64,000 bases of DNA. Origin: Rugalucina vietnamica (lineage: Eukaryota; Mollusca; Bivalvia; Lucinida; Lucinidae). The translations under genes and the position numbers were made by a program. The notes under the pieces were generated by a model that saw only the letters and a list, made by a program, of their open reading frames with translations, searched no databases and had not been told where the DNA came from. Location of the stretch: contig OZ024876.1 in NCBI GenBank assembly GCA_964017185.1, positions 36,260,406-36,324,405 of the forward strand. The letters are read 5' to 3'. This document shows positions 34,171-46,070 of this stretch, one piece after another; within the stretch, counting starts at the first letter, position 1; each line of letters begins with the position of its first letter.

Positions 34171-34980
34171 TATACCCCCGGCATTTATGCCAACGGGTAT
34201 ATAGTTTTCGTCTTTCCGTTCGACCGTTTGTATGTTCGTTAGTTTGCTAGTTCACTACATTTTACATCAAAGTTTTTTGTGGAGTATATCTTATACACCA
34301 ACGGTCAGAAACCATTCATATTTGGACCAAAGGTACCCTATAGCGTTAACTTTGTTGCCATGAGTTCGAGCCCCAGGGTCCATGCCCGGGGGTGGGGCTA
34401 GAGATCAAAATCTAGGTCACCTTTAGATTGCATCAAAGTTTTTTGGTTAAAGTTTCTCTAGTGATGTATATCTCATATACCAATGGTCAGAAACCATTCA
34501 TGTTTGGACCATAGGTACCCTATAGGGTTTGCTTTGTTTCAATGAATTCGAGTCCCAGGGTCTATGCCCGGGGGTGGGGCTACAGGTTAAAAACTAGAAC
34601 ACTGTGAAAAATGGATGTTCTGTGTGTAACTTTTACAAAGAGTCCATATCTTGACAATAACTTATCATAAAGCATTCATACTTTATACACTTTAGGTTCA
34701 ATGACAACGGACCACTGGGTCGTAGTCAGGGGGGTGGGGCTAGAGGTCAAAATCTAGAACTTCTCTAAAAATTGTATTTTCTATACTTTTGTTTACAACT
34801 ATGTTTAGAAATCATTCATACTTGGACCATAGGTACTCTATAAGGTGTGCTTTGTCCCTAATTACATTAGACTGTAGGGTTCATGCCAAGGGTGGGGCTA
34901 GAGGTCAAGAACAAGAACATCTTATATTTAATACTACTATTGAAGAATGACATTCTATTTTCCATCTAGGACCGAGGACC
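34171..34980 (+). mobile_element. Helitron-like element, family H4 (3' end unresolved)
   Basis: The head is TTATACCCCCGGCA with a hairpin partner (ATGCCAACGGGTATA). The core has four or five degenerate units of about 160-175 bases with CATTCATRYTTGGACC, GGGGTGGGGCTA and AAAATCTAGAAC. No clear CTAG terminus was seen; the end coordinate is approximate. Related core units occur at 62352-63015. Confidence 0.55.
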
Positions 34981-35081
34981 TGACCCTCAATGTCCGCGAT
35001 CAAGTCCTTGATTGAGTATGCAAGTCAGCTCTGTATACTGCTCTAAAATAGATCTGTCATTGAACTGTGATATCAATATGT

Positions 35082-35315
35082 GAGTAGCGACGCAAGAAAA
35101 CTGGTTTTCCGGGTTTCCATCCAGGTCAAACGCAAATCATCCTGTGTAGTTGTAGAAGAAGGCTAGAAGCTTGAAACTTTGGATTTAAGAAGAAGAGGGA
35201 TTGTACTTTCTATGTAGCGAAGACAAAGGGGCTAATCAGCTGTGCAGTCACTGAAAAGCTGATCTGCGCCTTTGTTTTTACATAGGCAAAATCAGGTTTT
35301 CTCAGGATGCGGCTC
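35082..35315. mobile_element. GAGCC MITE (family G), complete, target duplication ATGT
   Basis: 234 bp. The left end is mutated to GAGTAGCGACGC, the right end is CAGGATGCGGCTC, and ATGT flanks both sides. The palindrome is decayed. Confidence 0.82.
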
Positions 35316-35571
35316 ATGTTATACACTGCCCTATATTCAAATATTATAAAATAATGTTATTTGGTTTTTCTCAAGCTTACAAATGTTACTTTACAATTGT
35401 TAAATCAATATAGTTATAATGTTTGTTAAAATGTTGTTTTACAATTGTTATAAAAGAGTTATATGCAAAAAATAAATCTATCACAATTTTCTATGTTATT
35501 CAGCTACTCACCTTGTAAAGGGGCGGTCACAGGTTTAATCCTTTAAACATAGGATTCTTCTCTATATGAAC

Positions 35572-38349
35572 CATTATGAAAACATGCCCATGTGATATAC
35601 AGAGATTTTTAAGTTGAAAATTTTTTTTTAAAAAAATCTGACAGTAGAAAAATTTTGTTATTTTTCTTATTTTTGCTCAAAACATATATTATCGGTACAC
35701 ATTAGAACCGTCTGGCTGAGGTGGTTCTAACGAGAACCCACAATCTATGTTTTGGAGCAACATAAGAAAAATAGGTATACCCTTGCATACCCCAGTTTTT
35801 AGCTCACCTGAGCCATTAGGCTCACAAGGTGAGCTTGTAATATACCCATGCTCCGTTGTGGTTGTTGTGGTCGTCATTGTTCACACTTTTCAAACATCTT
35901 CTTCTCTAAAACCGCTTGGCCAATCAAATTCAAATTTCATGTGGAGCATCCTTAGGAAGGGGGAACCAAAGTTTGTATAAATCGTCCAGGTCGCATGACC
36001 AAGATGGCCGCCAGGGCTATAAATAGCAAAAACCTTAAAAAATCTTCTTATCCAGAACCAGAAGGCCTATGATTTTAAAACTTGGCATGAAACATCAGGC
36101 AATGGAGCTCTACAAAGTTTATATAAATCATGACCCTAGGATGACCTTGACTTTTTTTATGGCAAGGTCAACTTAGGTCGCCCATACATTTGAATGGGAA
36201 AAAAAAACAACAGGAAAATGTAATTTAATGGCAGAAATCTTGCTAGGAATGAGCAAACGGACAGAAGATTTATGTTTATGAAAATATTTTGGGCCCAGGG
36301 GGTTGTCTGCCCCTGCCTCGGGGCTATATACATGTACATGTATATGACCATAATATTCAAACATCTTCTACTCTGAAATCACCTGGCCATTCAAAGCCAA
36401 ACTTTATGTGGAGCATCCTTAGCAAGAAGGAATGAAAGTTTGTATAAATTGCCAAGGTCATAGGACCAAGATGGCTGCCATGGCTATAAATAGCAAAAAC
36501 CTTTAAAAATCCTCTTCTTCAGAACTAGAAGGCCTATGATTTTGAAACTTGGCCTGAAGCATCAGGCAATGGAGCTCTACAAAATTTATATAAATCATGA
36601 CCCTGTGATGACCCTGACCTATTTTATGGCAAGGTCAACTTAGGTTGCCCATGCATTTGAATGGGGAAAAAAAAACAACAGGAAAATGTAATTTAATGGC
36701 AGAAATCTTGCTAGGAATGAGCAAATGGACAGAAGATTTATGTTTATGAAAATATTTTGGGCCCAGGGGGTTGTCTGCCCCTGCCTCGGGGCTATATACA
36801 TGTACATGTATATGACCATAATATTCAAACATCTTCTACTCTGAAATCACTTGGCCATTCAAAGCCAAACTTGATGTGGAGCATCCTTAGCAAGAAGGAA
36901 TGAAAGTTTGTATAAATTGCCAAGGTCATAAGACCAAGATGGCCTCCATAGCTATAAATAGCAAAAACCTTTAAAAATCCTCTTCTTCAGAACCAGAAGG
37001 CCTATGATTTTGAAACTTGGCCTGAAGCATCAGGCAATGGAGCTCTACAAAATTTGTATAAATCATGACCCTGTGATGACCCTGACCTATTTTATGGCAA
37101 GGTCAACTTAGGTCGCCCATGTATTTGAATGGGAAAAAAAACAACAGGAAAATGTCATATAATGGCAGAAATCTTGCTAGGAATGAGCAAATGGATGGAA
37201 GATTTATACTTATGTAAATATTTTTGGCACAGGGGGTTGTCTGCCCCTACCCCAGGGCTATATATATGTATATGACCATAATATTCAAACATCTTCTCTG
37301 AAACCGCTTTGCAATTCAAAGCCAAACTTTATGTGGAGCATCCTTAGCAAGAGGGAATGAAAGTTTGTATAAATAGTCAAGGTCACATGACCAAGATTTT
37401 GAAACTTGGCATGAAGCATCAAGGAATGGAGGTCTACAAAATTTGTATAAACCATGACCCTGGGATGACCTTGACCTATTTTACGGCAAGGTCAACTTAG
37501 GTCGCCCATGCATTTGAATGGGGGAAATTGTTAAAATGTCATTTGAGGGGCAAAACTTGCTGTAAATTGGCAAATGAACTGAATTTTTATGATTTGAAAA
37601 AGACATTGACTCCAGGGGTTATTCTGACCCGCAGCCCAGGGGTTATTTACATATTGTCATTCTAGTCAAGTTAATTGGTATCACAGGTCTCAGGTGAGCA
37701 TTTACAGGCCCAATGGTCCTCTGGTTCTGTATACAAGTGGGGTTTAAGGGGATTAAAAGAATCTATGATGGGGTTGAGGCCGAGACAAGGAAATCTCAGG
37801 CAAGTTTTCAGATTATTCAAGTCTCTGCCGAGGATAAGACTTGAATAATCTGAAAACGAGCCTGAGATTTCCTTGTTTAGGCTTCAACACCATCATTGAC
37901 TATTTTTCTCACTCACCTTTTAAAACATTTTGACACTGAATAGGCTTCAAGTTCTGTTCAGGCAGCCATTTTGTTTGGACATAAAACAATATGCAAATTA
38001 GCCAGTGAAACAAATAAAAATAATTTTGTATTTGCACTCACCTTACAAAAATATTAAATCATCATTTTGTTTTATTCACAAAATTCCCGGCAAAATTAAT
38101 TTTTTAGATTTTTATGAGAGCAGCAGACTACAATTACTCCTGATATCTTCCTGAAATTAACACCTGCTAGGCTATTTTTGTCTCTAGCATGAGGTGTACA
38201 TTTCTATGAGCTAAATACAGAAATGATTGACATTTTGAGACAGCTAAAATTGTACTAGTACTGAGACAGAAATATCTCAGACAGGCACACAAAGGGATAT
38301 GCTTGTCTGGTGGGTGAGAAATACATTTCACGGACATGTTTTCCTGATG
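35572..38349. mobile_element. Fold-back MITE, family F, with two nested insertions
   Basis: The left end is CATTATGAAAACATGCCC at 35572 and the right end is CACGGACATGTTTTCCTGATG at 38349. It is interrupted by the H2 element (35801-37724) and by an AT-rich insert at about 37757-38325. That insert has its own arms (GACAAGGAAATCTCAGGC and GCCTGAGATTTCCTTG) around 37782-37885. Confidence 0.65.
35801..37724 (+). mobile_element. Helitron-like element, family H2
   Basis: The head is AGCTCACCTGAGCC at 35801. Four core units of about 400-470 bases contain GACCAAGATGGC, GGAGCATCCTTAG, CATTTGAATGGG and ATATGACCATAATATTC. The tail is TCTCAGGTGAGCA, CCCAATGGTCC and CTGG before TTCTG. It is inserted at the same T-run of a fold-back MITE as the H1 copy at 353. 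Confidence 0.8.
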
Positions 38350-39572
38350 CAGAGATACACATTTTTCCCCCTATGTATTTACTATATTTGCTCAAACTAA
38401 ATTGTGTTTAATAAGGAAACAAACCAAAGCAAACATGCCTATGCAATGAATACCTCTTATACCGACTTTTATATACAGTGAAAATGGGGTTAATAGGAGT
38501 AAACATTTTTCTTAGTTTTGCTCTAAAACATAGAGGCTACAAACCTGCCAAAGCTTACTTTAGAATAGTGAATCAAATGCAATAAAAATGCAACATCAAT
38601 ACCAGCTACTAGTTGAAGGAAATGCTCAGAATTTATGGGGAATTGAATGAGTCGCCTTAACATTGAAAACAAATGAGCTTAGAAACTTAAATATCTCACT
38701 GTGAGCTTATAGTATATTATTATTTTTCTTTGACCATGCCACTTTATCTTTTAGCAGACATGGGGTAATCATAACCAGTAATTTAATCATCAGTAATTGA
38801 TTACACTTTTTTGAATAATCATGGATAATCAGTAATCACAAAATTTCAAAGTAATTTCAATCATAATCATGTTTTATTAGACTAGCAATCATGATTATTT
38901 ATTCTCTGTGTCATTTAGAAAACCTGCCTAAAATAAGTTTGTAGATACAAGATACAAGAATCTTTATTTCATGTCGGTTTCAATATAACAATTAACATTA
39001 GCTATCTAAGCTATTTTCCGACAAACATATGTAAAGCTAATTAATAACAAGTATAAAAGGCTGTAAAAGGAAAAGCATATTAAGTATCAAGTAAAGCATT
39101 AATAAAAGAAATTCTGCAGCTGAAAATAAGAAATTAGGGGTTATCACATTGCTGAATGTTTGCATTGATGCTGTTTCACACTTAGAATGAATGAAACCAT
39201 GTGTCATGGATTCTATATATATGAAGCACTGCTAAAATAACAGCTGGCCTGACTGACAAACCATATAATAACTGGTCTGACATAACCACTTTCCTAATTT
39301 AGGAAGGGTTGTAGTAACCTTGTACATAATTAGTTGTTTGCTCAGTCATCACATCTAGCAGCCCAACACTTTCTCACAGCTTTAAATGACAGAGATGAGA
39401 AGTGAGACAATACCAGTTGTTTTCAGTTCAATTGTTGAAGGGTAAACATTCAATTTTAAACTTAAAACCAGCCAATTATCTCTCATTTACTCAAACCCTA
39501 TTGTTTCTCATTTACTCAACATTTCCTCTAGAGGATGTGAACTAACACTGAGGTATTTTGTACATTGTATTT

Positions 39573-39806
39573 GAGCCTGTGCATGAGAAAACCAACAATT
39601 TGGGTTCTGACCAGGTCTGACACAAACCGGGCTGTTCTGTCACTGAAGATGGTTACAGGCTGGAAATTTTGGATTTAGAAAGTAGAGGAATTGTACATTC
39701 CAAGTAGCGAAAACAAAGGCGCTGATCAGCTTTGCAGTTACTGCAAAGCTGATCTGTGCCTTTGTTTTCGCCTATGCAGATTGTTGGTTTTCCCATGCAG
39801 TGGCTC
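39573..39806. mobile_element. GAGCC MITE (family G), complete, target duplication ATTT
   Basis: 234 bp with ends GAGCCTGTGCATGAG and CCCATGCAGTGGCTC, flanked by ATTT on both sides. It lies inside the larger 38755-43690 inverted-repeat element. Confidence 0.88.
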
Positions 39807-39929
39807 ATTTAAAAGTGATTGTTGCAAAAGAGCAGTGATTTATATATAAGGAGCCAATGGACCAGATTCTTTTACCACCAGGAAAAATGGTGAGCACTTT
39901 ACAGGATGTGCACCTTTTAAGGCTTTATT

Positions 39930-42436
39930 AGCTCACCTGAGCCGAAGGCTCACAGGTGAGCTAATAGGATAGGCAGGCATCCGGCGTCCGTCGTCGTCGT
40001 CCGTCGTCGTCATCCGTCGTCGTCCGTCGTCCGTCCACAATTTCAAAGAAGAATATTTCTGAAGCTAGTAGGCCGATCTTGATCAAATTTAATGTGAACC
40101 ATAATTGGGTTGGGGGATTGATGGCATTAGGTTTTGGAGCAGATTGTATCAAAATTGTGGTTTCCATGGCAACAGATAGGTCCCATAGACTTACAATGGG
40201 AAAAACTAAAAAAATCTTCTTCTCTGAAACCACTAGGCCCACAGCTTTGATATTTGGTATGTAGCAATGGCTAATGGTCCTCTACGTAAATTGTGCCATT
40301 CATGCCCCTGGGGTCAAATTTGGCCACGCCCCGGGGTGTCGATAGTCTCCATAGACTTACTATGGGAAAAAAATTAAAAAATCTTCTTCTCTGAAACCAC
40401 AGGGCCCACAGCTTTGATATTTGGTATGTGACAATGGCTAATGGTCCTCTACATAAATTGTGCCAGCCATGCCCCTGGGGTCAAATTTGGCCACGCCCCG
40501 GGGGTGGATAGTTTCCATAGACTTACAATTGGAAAAACTAAAAAAATCTTCTTCTCTGAAACCACTAGGCCCACAGCTTTGATATTTGGTATGTAGCAAT
40601 GGCTAATGGTCCTCTACATAAATTGTGCCATTCATGCCCCTGGGGTCAAATTTGGCCACGCCCCAGGGGTTGATAGTCTCCATAGACTTACTATGGGAAA
40701 AAAAATGAAAAATCTTCTTCTCTGAAACCACAGGGCCCACAGCTTTGATATTTTGTAGGTGGCAATGGCTAATGGTCCTCTACATAAATTGTGCCAATCA
40801 TGCCCGGGGGGTCAAATTTGGCCACGCCCCGGGGGTCGATAGTCTCCATAGACCTACAATAGGAAAAAACTAAAAAAATCTTCTTCTCTGAAACCACTAG
40901 GCCCACAGCTTTGATATTTGGTATGTAGCAATGGCTAATGGTCCTCTACATAAATTGTGCCATTCATGCCCCTGGGGTCAAATTTGGCCACGCCCCAGGG
41001 GTTGATAGTCTCCATAGACTTACTATTAGAAAAAAATTAAAAAATCTTCTTCTCTGAAACCACAGGGCCCACAGCTTTGACATTTTGTATTTGGCAATGG
41101 CTAATGGTCCTCTACATAAATTGTGCCAATCATGCCCCTGGGGTCAAATTTGGCCACGCCCCGGGGGTCGATAGTCTCCATAGACCTACAATAGGAAAAA
41201 ACTAAAAAAATCTTCTTCTCTGAATCACAGGGCCCACAGCTTTGATATTTGGTATGTGGCAATGGCTAATGGTCCTCTACATAAATTGTGCCAGCCATGC
41301 CCATGGGGTCAAATTTGGCCACGCCCCGGGGGTGGATAGTTTCCATAGACTTACAGTTGGAAAAACTAAAAAAATCTTCTTCTCTGAAACCACTAGGCCC
41401 ACAGCTTTGATATTTGGTATGTAGCAATGGCTAATGGTCCTCTACATAAATTGTGCTATTCATGCCCCTGGGGTCAAATTTGGCCACACCCCAGGGGTTG
41501 ATAGTCTCCATAGACTTACTATGGGAAAAAAATTAAAAAATCTTCTTCTCTGAAACCACAGGGCCCACAGCTTTGATATTTTGTATGTGGCAATGGCTAA
41601 TGGTCCTCTACATAAATTGTGCCAATCATGCCCCTGGGGTCAAATTTGGCCACGCCCCGGGGGGTCGATAGTCTCCATAGACCTACAATAGGAAAAAACT
41701 AAAAAAACCTTCTTCTCTGAAACCACAGGGCCCACAGCTTTGATATTTTGTATGTGGCAATGGCTAATGGTCCTCTACATAAATTGTGCCAATCATGTCC
41801 CCGGGGTCAAAATTGGCCACGCCCCGGGGGCGGATAGTCTCCATAGACCTACAATAGGAAAAACTAAAAAAATCTTCTTCTCTGAAACCACTAGGCCCAC
41901 AGCTTTGTTATTTGGTATGTAGCAATGGCTAATGGTCCTCTACATAAATTGTGCCATTCATGCCCCTGGGGTCAAATTTGGCCAGGCCCCGGAGGTTGAT
42001 AGTCTCAATAGACTTGCTATGGGAAAAAATTAAAAAATCTTCTTCTCTGAAACCACAGGGCACACAGCTTTGATATTTTGTATGTGGCAATGGCTAATGG
42101 TCCTCTACATAAATTGTGCCAGCCATGTCCCTGGGGTCAAATTTGGCCACGCCCCGGGGGTAGATAGTCTCCATAGACTTACAATGGGAAAAACTAAAAA
42201 AATCTTCTTCTCTGAAACCAAAAGGCCCAGAGCTTCTATATTTTGTATGTAGCAATGTTTGGTAGTCCCCATTATAAATTGTGCCAGTCATGCCCCTGGG
42301 TCAAATTCGGCCATGCCCCGGGGGTCAATAGTGTCCATGCATAGACTTTCATTGGTTGATTCTCAATTAATTTAAATCTCATGAGCTTACAATGTGATAA
42401 TCTCTCAGGTGAGCTACAGGACCAATGGTCCTCTAG
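39930..42436 (+). mobile_element. Helitron-like element, family H2, best-preserved ends
   Basis: The head AGCTCACCTGAGCCGAAG is followed by GGCTCACAGGTGAGCT (hairpin) and a CGTCGTC-rich lead. The core has about 13 units of roughly 165 bases with TCTTCTTCTCTGAAACCAC, GTCAAATTTGGCCACGCC and GCAATGGCTAATGGTC. The tail is CTCAGGTGAGC, the AGGACCAATGGTCCT hairpin, then CTAG before TTCT. Here the 3' tetranucleotide is a perfect CTRR, as in Helitrons. Confidence 0.82.
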
Positions 42437-42632
42437 TTCTAGAATGTACATCCTATGAGGGGGTGTCTATAGTGAAACCAAGTTTCATGGAGATTTAGGA
42501 TAACTACTCCATGCTTCGTTGCAAGTGTCAACAACAGAAAAACAAAAAAAGATGCAGCAACAACAACAACAACAACAATTGTAGTCATTAATCTTAAAAG
42601 TAATCTGATTGCTTTTTCACATCAATCATAAT

Positions 42633-43588
42633 TTAAGGATGTTCGCTGCCAATGAAAAAGTATTCAAACTTTTTTTCTAACCACTCTTTTTTGATTCCAA
42701 AATACAACACAAGACATTTGAAAACAAAATAAATATAGGGTAGTGTGCATTTTTTCAAGTTACAGGCCTTTGAATGAGACCTCTGAGCACCATATTTTAA
42801 ATTTGGTAAAATTGATTTAATTTTTATTTCTTTAAAACATACCTGTCTTGAACGAAAATACACCTAGAATGCTTTCAATAGTCATAATAATTACGTAGCG
42901 CAGACAATTTTGGACCAAAAGCATAGAAAAATTTGCAACTTGGAGTGGATAACAAAATTTTACGATTCCTTTTCCAACCCTACCCCCATACTTGAAAAGT
43001 CGGAAAAAATCAATATTTTGAAATGTACCAAACCCATATTTGTTGATTCAAACTTTTTCTTGTATTTTCACACAACATAGAACTTGGTAATATTGTTCGA
43101 ACAAAAGAAAGAAATATATAGGGTAGTGAGCATATAAGAGAGAACCAACAACTTGAAATTCGCCATTTTCAGCCTTTTTTCGGCTGTTTTGTTTCTAAAA
43201 GCCCATTTCATAAAACCACCTTAAATTTTAAAACCAGCACACCAAAGACACAAAGAATGACTTAGAAGACCATGTACACATATACTGCTGCTAAAATAAA
43301 CATCGAACTAGTGTGATTGATTTGACGATGTGTAATATTCAAGTTTAATCTACCCTACCCCCTAAATTTTACTGACAACTAAAATTTTCTGAAAAGTTGC
43401 AGAAAATGGGGTGAAAAAATGAAGTTTCTTAGATTGACAATTTTCATGGCTCATTCAATGCATTTTATCAATATGTATTCAAATATAAAATATTTGGAAA
43501 ATATCTGCAACCATTTACGATCGAGATATTCAAGAAAAGAAAAACCGGAAGTTCCGAAATGTCAAATGTTAGCAGCGAACATCCTTAA
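42633..43588. mobile_element. TTAA-flanked element with GGATGTTCGCTG ends
   Basis: Inverted ends TTAAGGATGTTCGCTGC and GCAGCGAACATCCTTAA are perfect. A TTAA target fits piggyBac or Kolobok-type elements. About 950 bp, AT-rich, no transposase ORF. Confidence 0.75.
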
Positions 43589-43734
43589 TCAATTACTTCG
43601 AAAAAATGTGTAATCATAATTTAATCATACAGACAGCCCAGTAACTGTAATTTAATCATTACTGATACCCCAGTAATCGCCCCATGTCTGCTTTCATGAC
43701 AACTGATGCAGTCTCCATGACCTAGTCTGAGTGT

Positions 43735-44810
43735 AACGAGCTAGTATAATTGGAAGGTTTATCTCCACTATCCTCTGATCTAGCTGTAAGGTTTATCACC
43801 ACTAAACTCTGATCTCATTATAAATTTTGTCATCACCATGACCCAATGGAATTGTTAGGATTGTCAGCACTACAAACTAGTCTAATTTTAAGCTTAATCA
43901 CCACTATCCTTTGGTCTCATTCTAAGGTTTGCCATCACAACGAGTTAGTATAATTGGAAGGTTTATCACCACTACACTCTGATTTCATTGTAAGGTTTGC
44001 CATCATCATGGGCTAGTCTAATTGTTAGTTTATCACCACTTCACTCTGATCTCATTGTAAGGTTTGTCATCACCATCAACTAGTCTAATTATAAGGTTTA
44101 TCACCACAATACTCTGGTCTCATTGTTAGGTTTGCCATCACCATGGGCTAGTCTTAGTGTAAGCTTTATCACCATAATCTTCTGTTCTCATTAATAGGTT
44201 TGTCATCACCATCAACTAGTCTAATTATAAGGTTTATCACAACTATCCTCTGATCTCATTGTTAGGTTTGTCATCACCATGGGCTAGTCTTATTGTAGGG
44301 TTTATCACCACTATCCTCTGATCTCATTGTTAGGTTTGCCATCACCATGGGCTAGTCTTATTGTAAGGTTTATCACCACTACCCTCTGGTCTCTTTGTCA
44401 TAAGGTTTATCACATCATTGTAAGGTTTGTCATCACCATGGGCTAGCCTTATTGTAAGGTTTATCACCACTACCCTCTGGTCTCTTTGTCATAAGGCTTA
44501 TCACAACTATCCTCTGATCTCATTGTAAGGTTTGCCATCACCATGGGCTAGTCTAATTGTAAGGTTTATCACCGCTATCCTATGGTCTCATTGTAACGTT
44601 TGTCATCACCATGGGTTAGTCTAACCGTAAGGTTTATCACCACTATCCTTTGGTCTCATTGTAAGATGGGCTAGTCTAACCGTAAGGTTTATCACCACTA
44701 TCCTTTGGTCTCATTGTAAGGTTTGCCATCACTATGGGCTAGTCTAATTGTAAGATTTATCACCACTGTCCTCATTGTAAGGTTTGCCATCACCATGGGC
44801 TAGATTAATT
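43735..44810. repeat. 68-bp tandem array (satellite-like)
   Basis: About 15 units of GGGCTAGTCTAATTGTAAGG, TTTATCACCACTATCCTCTG, ATCTCATTGTAAGGTTTGCC, ATCACCAT with point changes and a few shortened units. A degenerate single copy (ACCATGAGCTAGTCTCATAAA) is at about 58830-58890, just outside element E. Confidence 0.88.
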
Positions 44811-45249
44811 CAAACATCGCACAGATTATTTGATGCTCTAATACACAGCTTTAGAGCGCTCAGCAACACGCTTATCAGCAATCGTAAAGTTACTGCCTTG
44901 TTTGAATTTCTTGTCTTCCGTGTGGTATGCAGGGCAAATTTTAGGAACAGATATTACCATAAACATGATCTCCAACTATACTTAAGAACAATCTTTAGAA
45001 GTATTTCGAACAAAAAGTCAATACTTTGGAAGAAAACGTTTATTTACTTTATCTGCTCTAACCAGCGTTCTGCAAATATGATAAATAACACGTTTTTCCC
45101 GCCCAAGAAAAAATAGATTTCCGAGTGGTAAATAAAAATAAAATTGAGATCCTTTAAGAGCAGTGAACATATGAGAAAAGGGATGGGCTATACCGCGGTT
45201 TCGGGAACTTAAGTTAAGCCTCGTCAGTGACCCTATAGATTTGGCAACA

Positions 45250-46070
45250 TGGAGCCAACGAGAATTACTGTAATTTGCATCTTTCAACAGGATAGTCGAT
45301 ACAGAGACTCTTCAGTGACCCAACATATCGTCGACGCTGCTCATGTTCCTCCATTGCCTGCAGGTCCAATTGGCTTCTGTCCTCTGCACTTTCTCCACCT
45401 TATCTGTGACAGTGTCATTATAGGGATGCCAAATAGGAGCTGCATAAGACGAACCAACGTTTTGTATGCAACTTCCTTTGTATACCGAGGTGCAAGAGCC
45501 AAACTGCGCCGAAGAAAGCCCAATGTCTTAATTGCTATAATACAAGAATTTTCAGAAACATGTTGACCCCATTCCAAGTTGCCAGTGATAGTAAGTCCAA
45601 GGTATTTGGCGGATCGAACCTGTTCCAGCGTTTGTTGATGTAGAGAGTAAATGAAGTGTATTTGGTTGCTAGGGAGGTGCCGGGTCACCCTCATTCAATG
45701 ACATTTGGTGACGTTAAATTTCATTTGCCAGTCAGTCTCCCATTGTGCAAGGCTATTCAGGTCATCTTGTAGAACCTGGCAAATCAGTCAGTGAATTAAT
45801 GTTCCTATACAAAAAGCAATCGTCCGCAAAGAGACGAACAGATGACCTGATATTGTCCGGGAGATCGTTAATGAATATCAAGAAAAGGTCCGGTCCCAAT
45901 ACCGATCCTTTAGGGACTCCAGATAAGACCGGAATTGGATCTGAGGCTTGGCCATCCAACACCACTTTTTGATAACGCTAAGAGAGCCATGAAGCGATCC
46001 ACTCGTGAACAGATCCTCTAACCCCATAGTAGTGTAGTTTGTAAAGTAGTCTCTTACGTGGTACCTTGTC
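45250..46070 (-). pseudogene. CR1/jockey-type retrotransposon L-A, C-terminal half of reverse transcriptase
   Basis: Read on the minus strand from 46070: DKVPRKRLLYKLHYYGVRG, a premature stop in the next segment, GVPKGSVLGPDLFLIFINDL, the catalytic RLFADDC box, a region with YLGLTITGNLEWGQHV, then KTLGFLRRSL. Several stops and frameshifts show it is dead. It joins exactly to 53332-54432 once the 46071-53331 element and one 5-bp duplication are removed; together they are one element. Confidence 0.88.

Larger units (their letters stand above)
38755..43690. mobile_element. Large hAT-like inverted-repeat element with three nested elements
   Basis: The left end is CAGACATGGGGTAATCAT; the inverted right end is CAGACATGGGGCGATTAC. 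AT-rich TAATCAT-type motifs run inward for about 90 bases on each side. The flanks (CTTTTAG, CTTTCAT) are only loosely alike. It contains a GAGCC MITE (39573), an H2 element (39930-42436) and a TTAA MITE (42633-43588). No transposase was recognised. Confidence 0.62.

Noticed and set aside
43735-44810. Regular repeats with spacer-like variation resembling CRISPR
   Set aside because: Units are contiguous 68-bp copies without unique spacers, in an intron-bearing animal genome.
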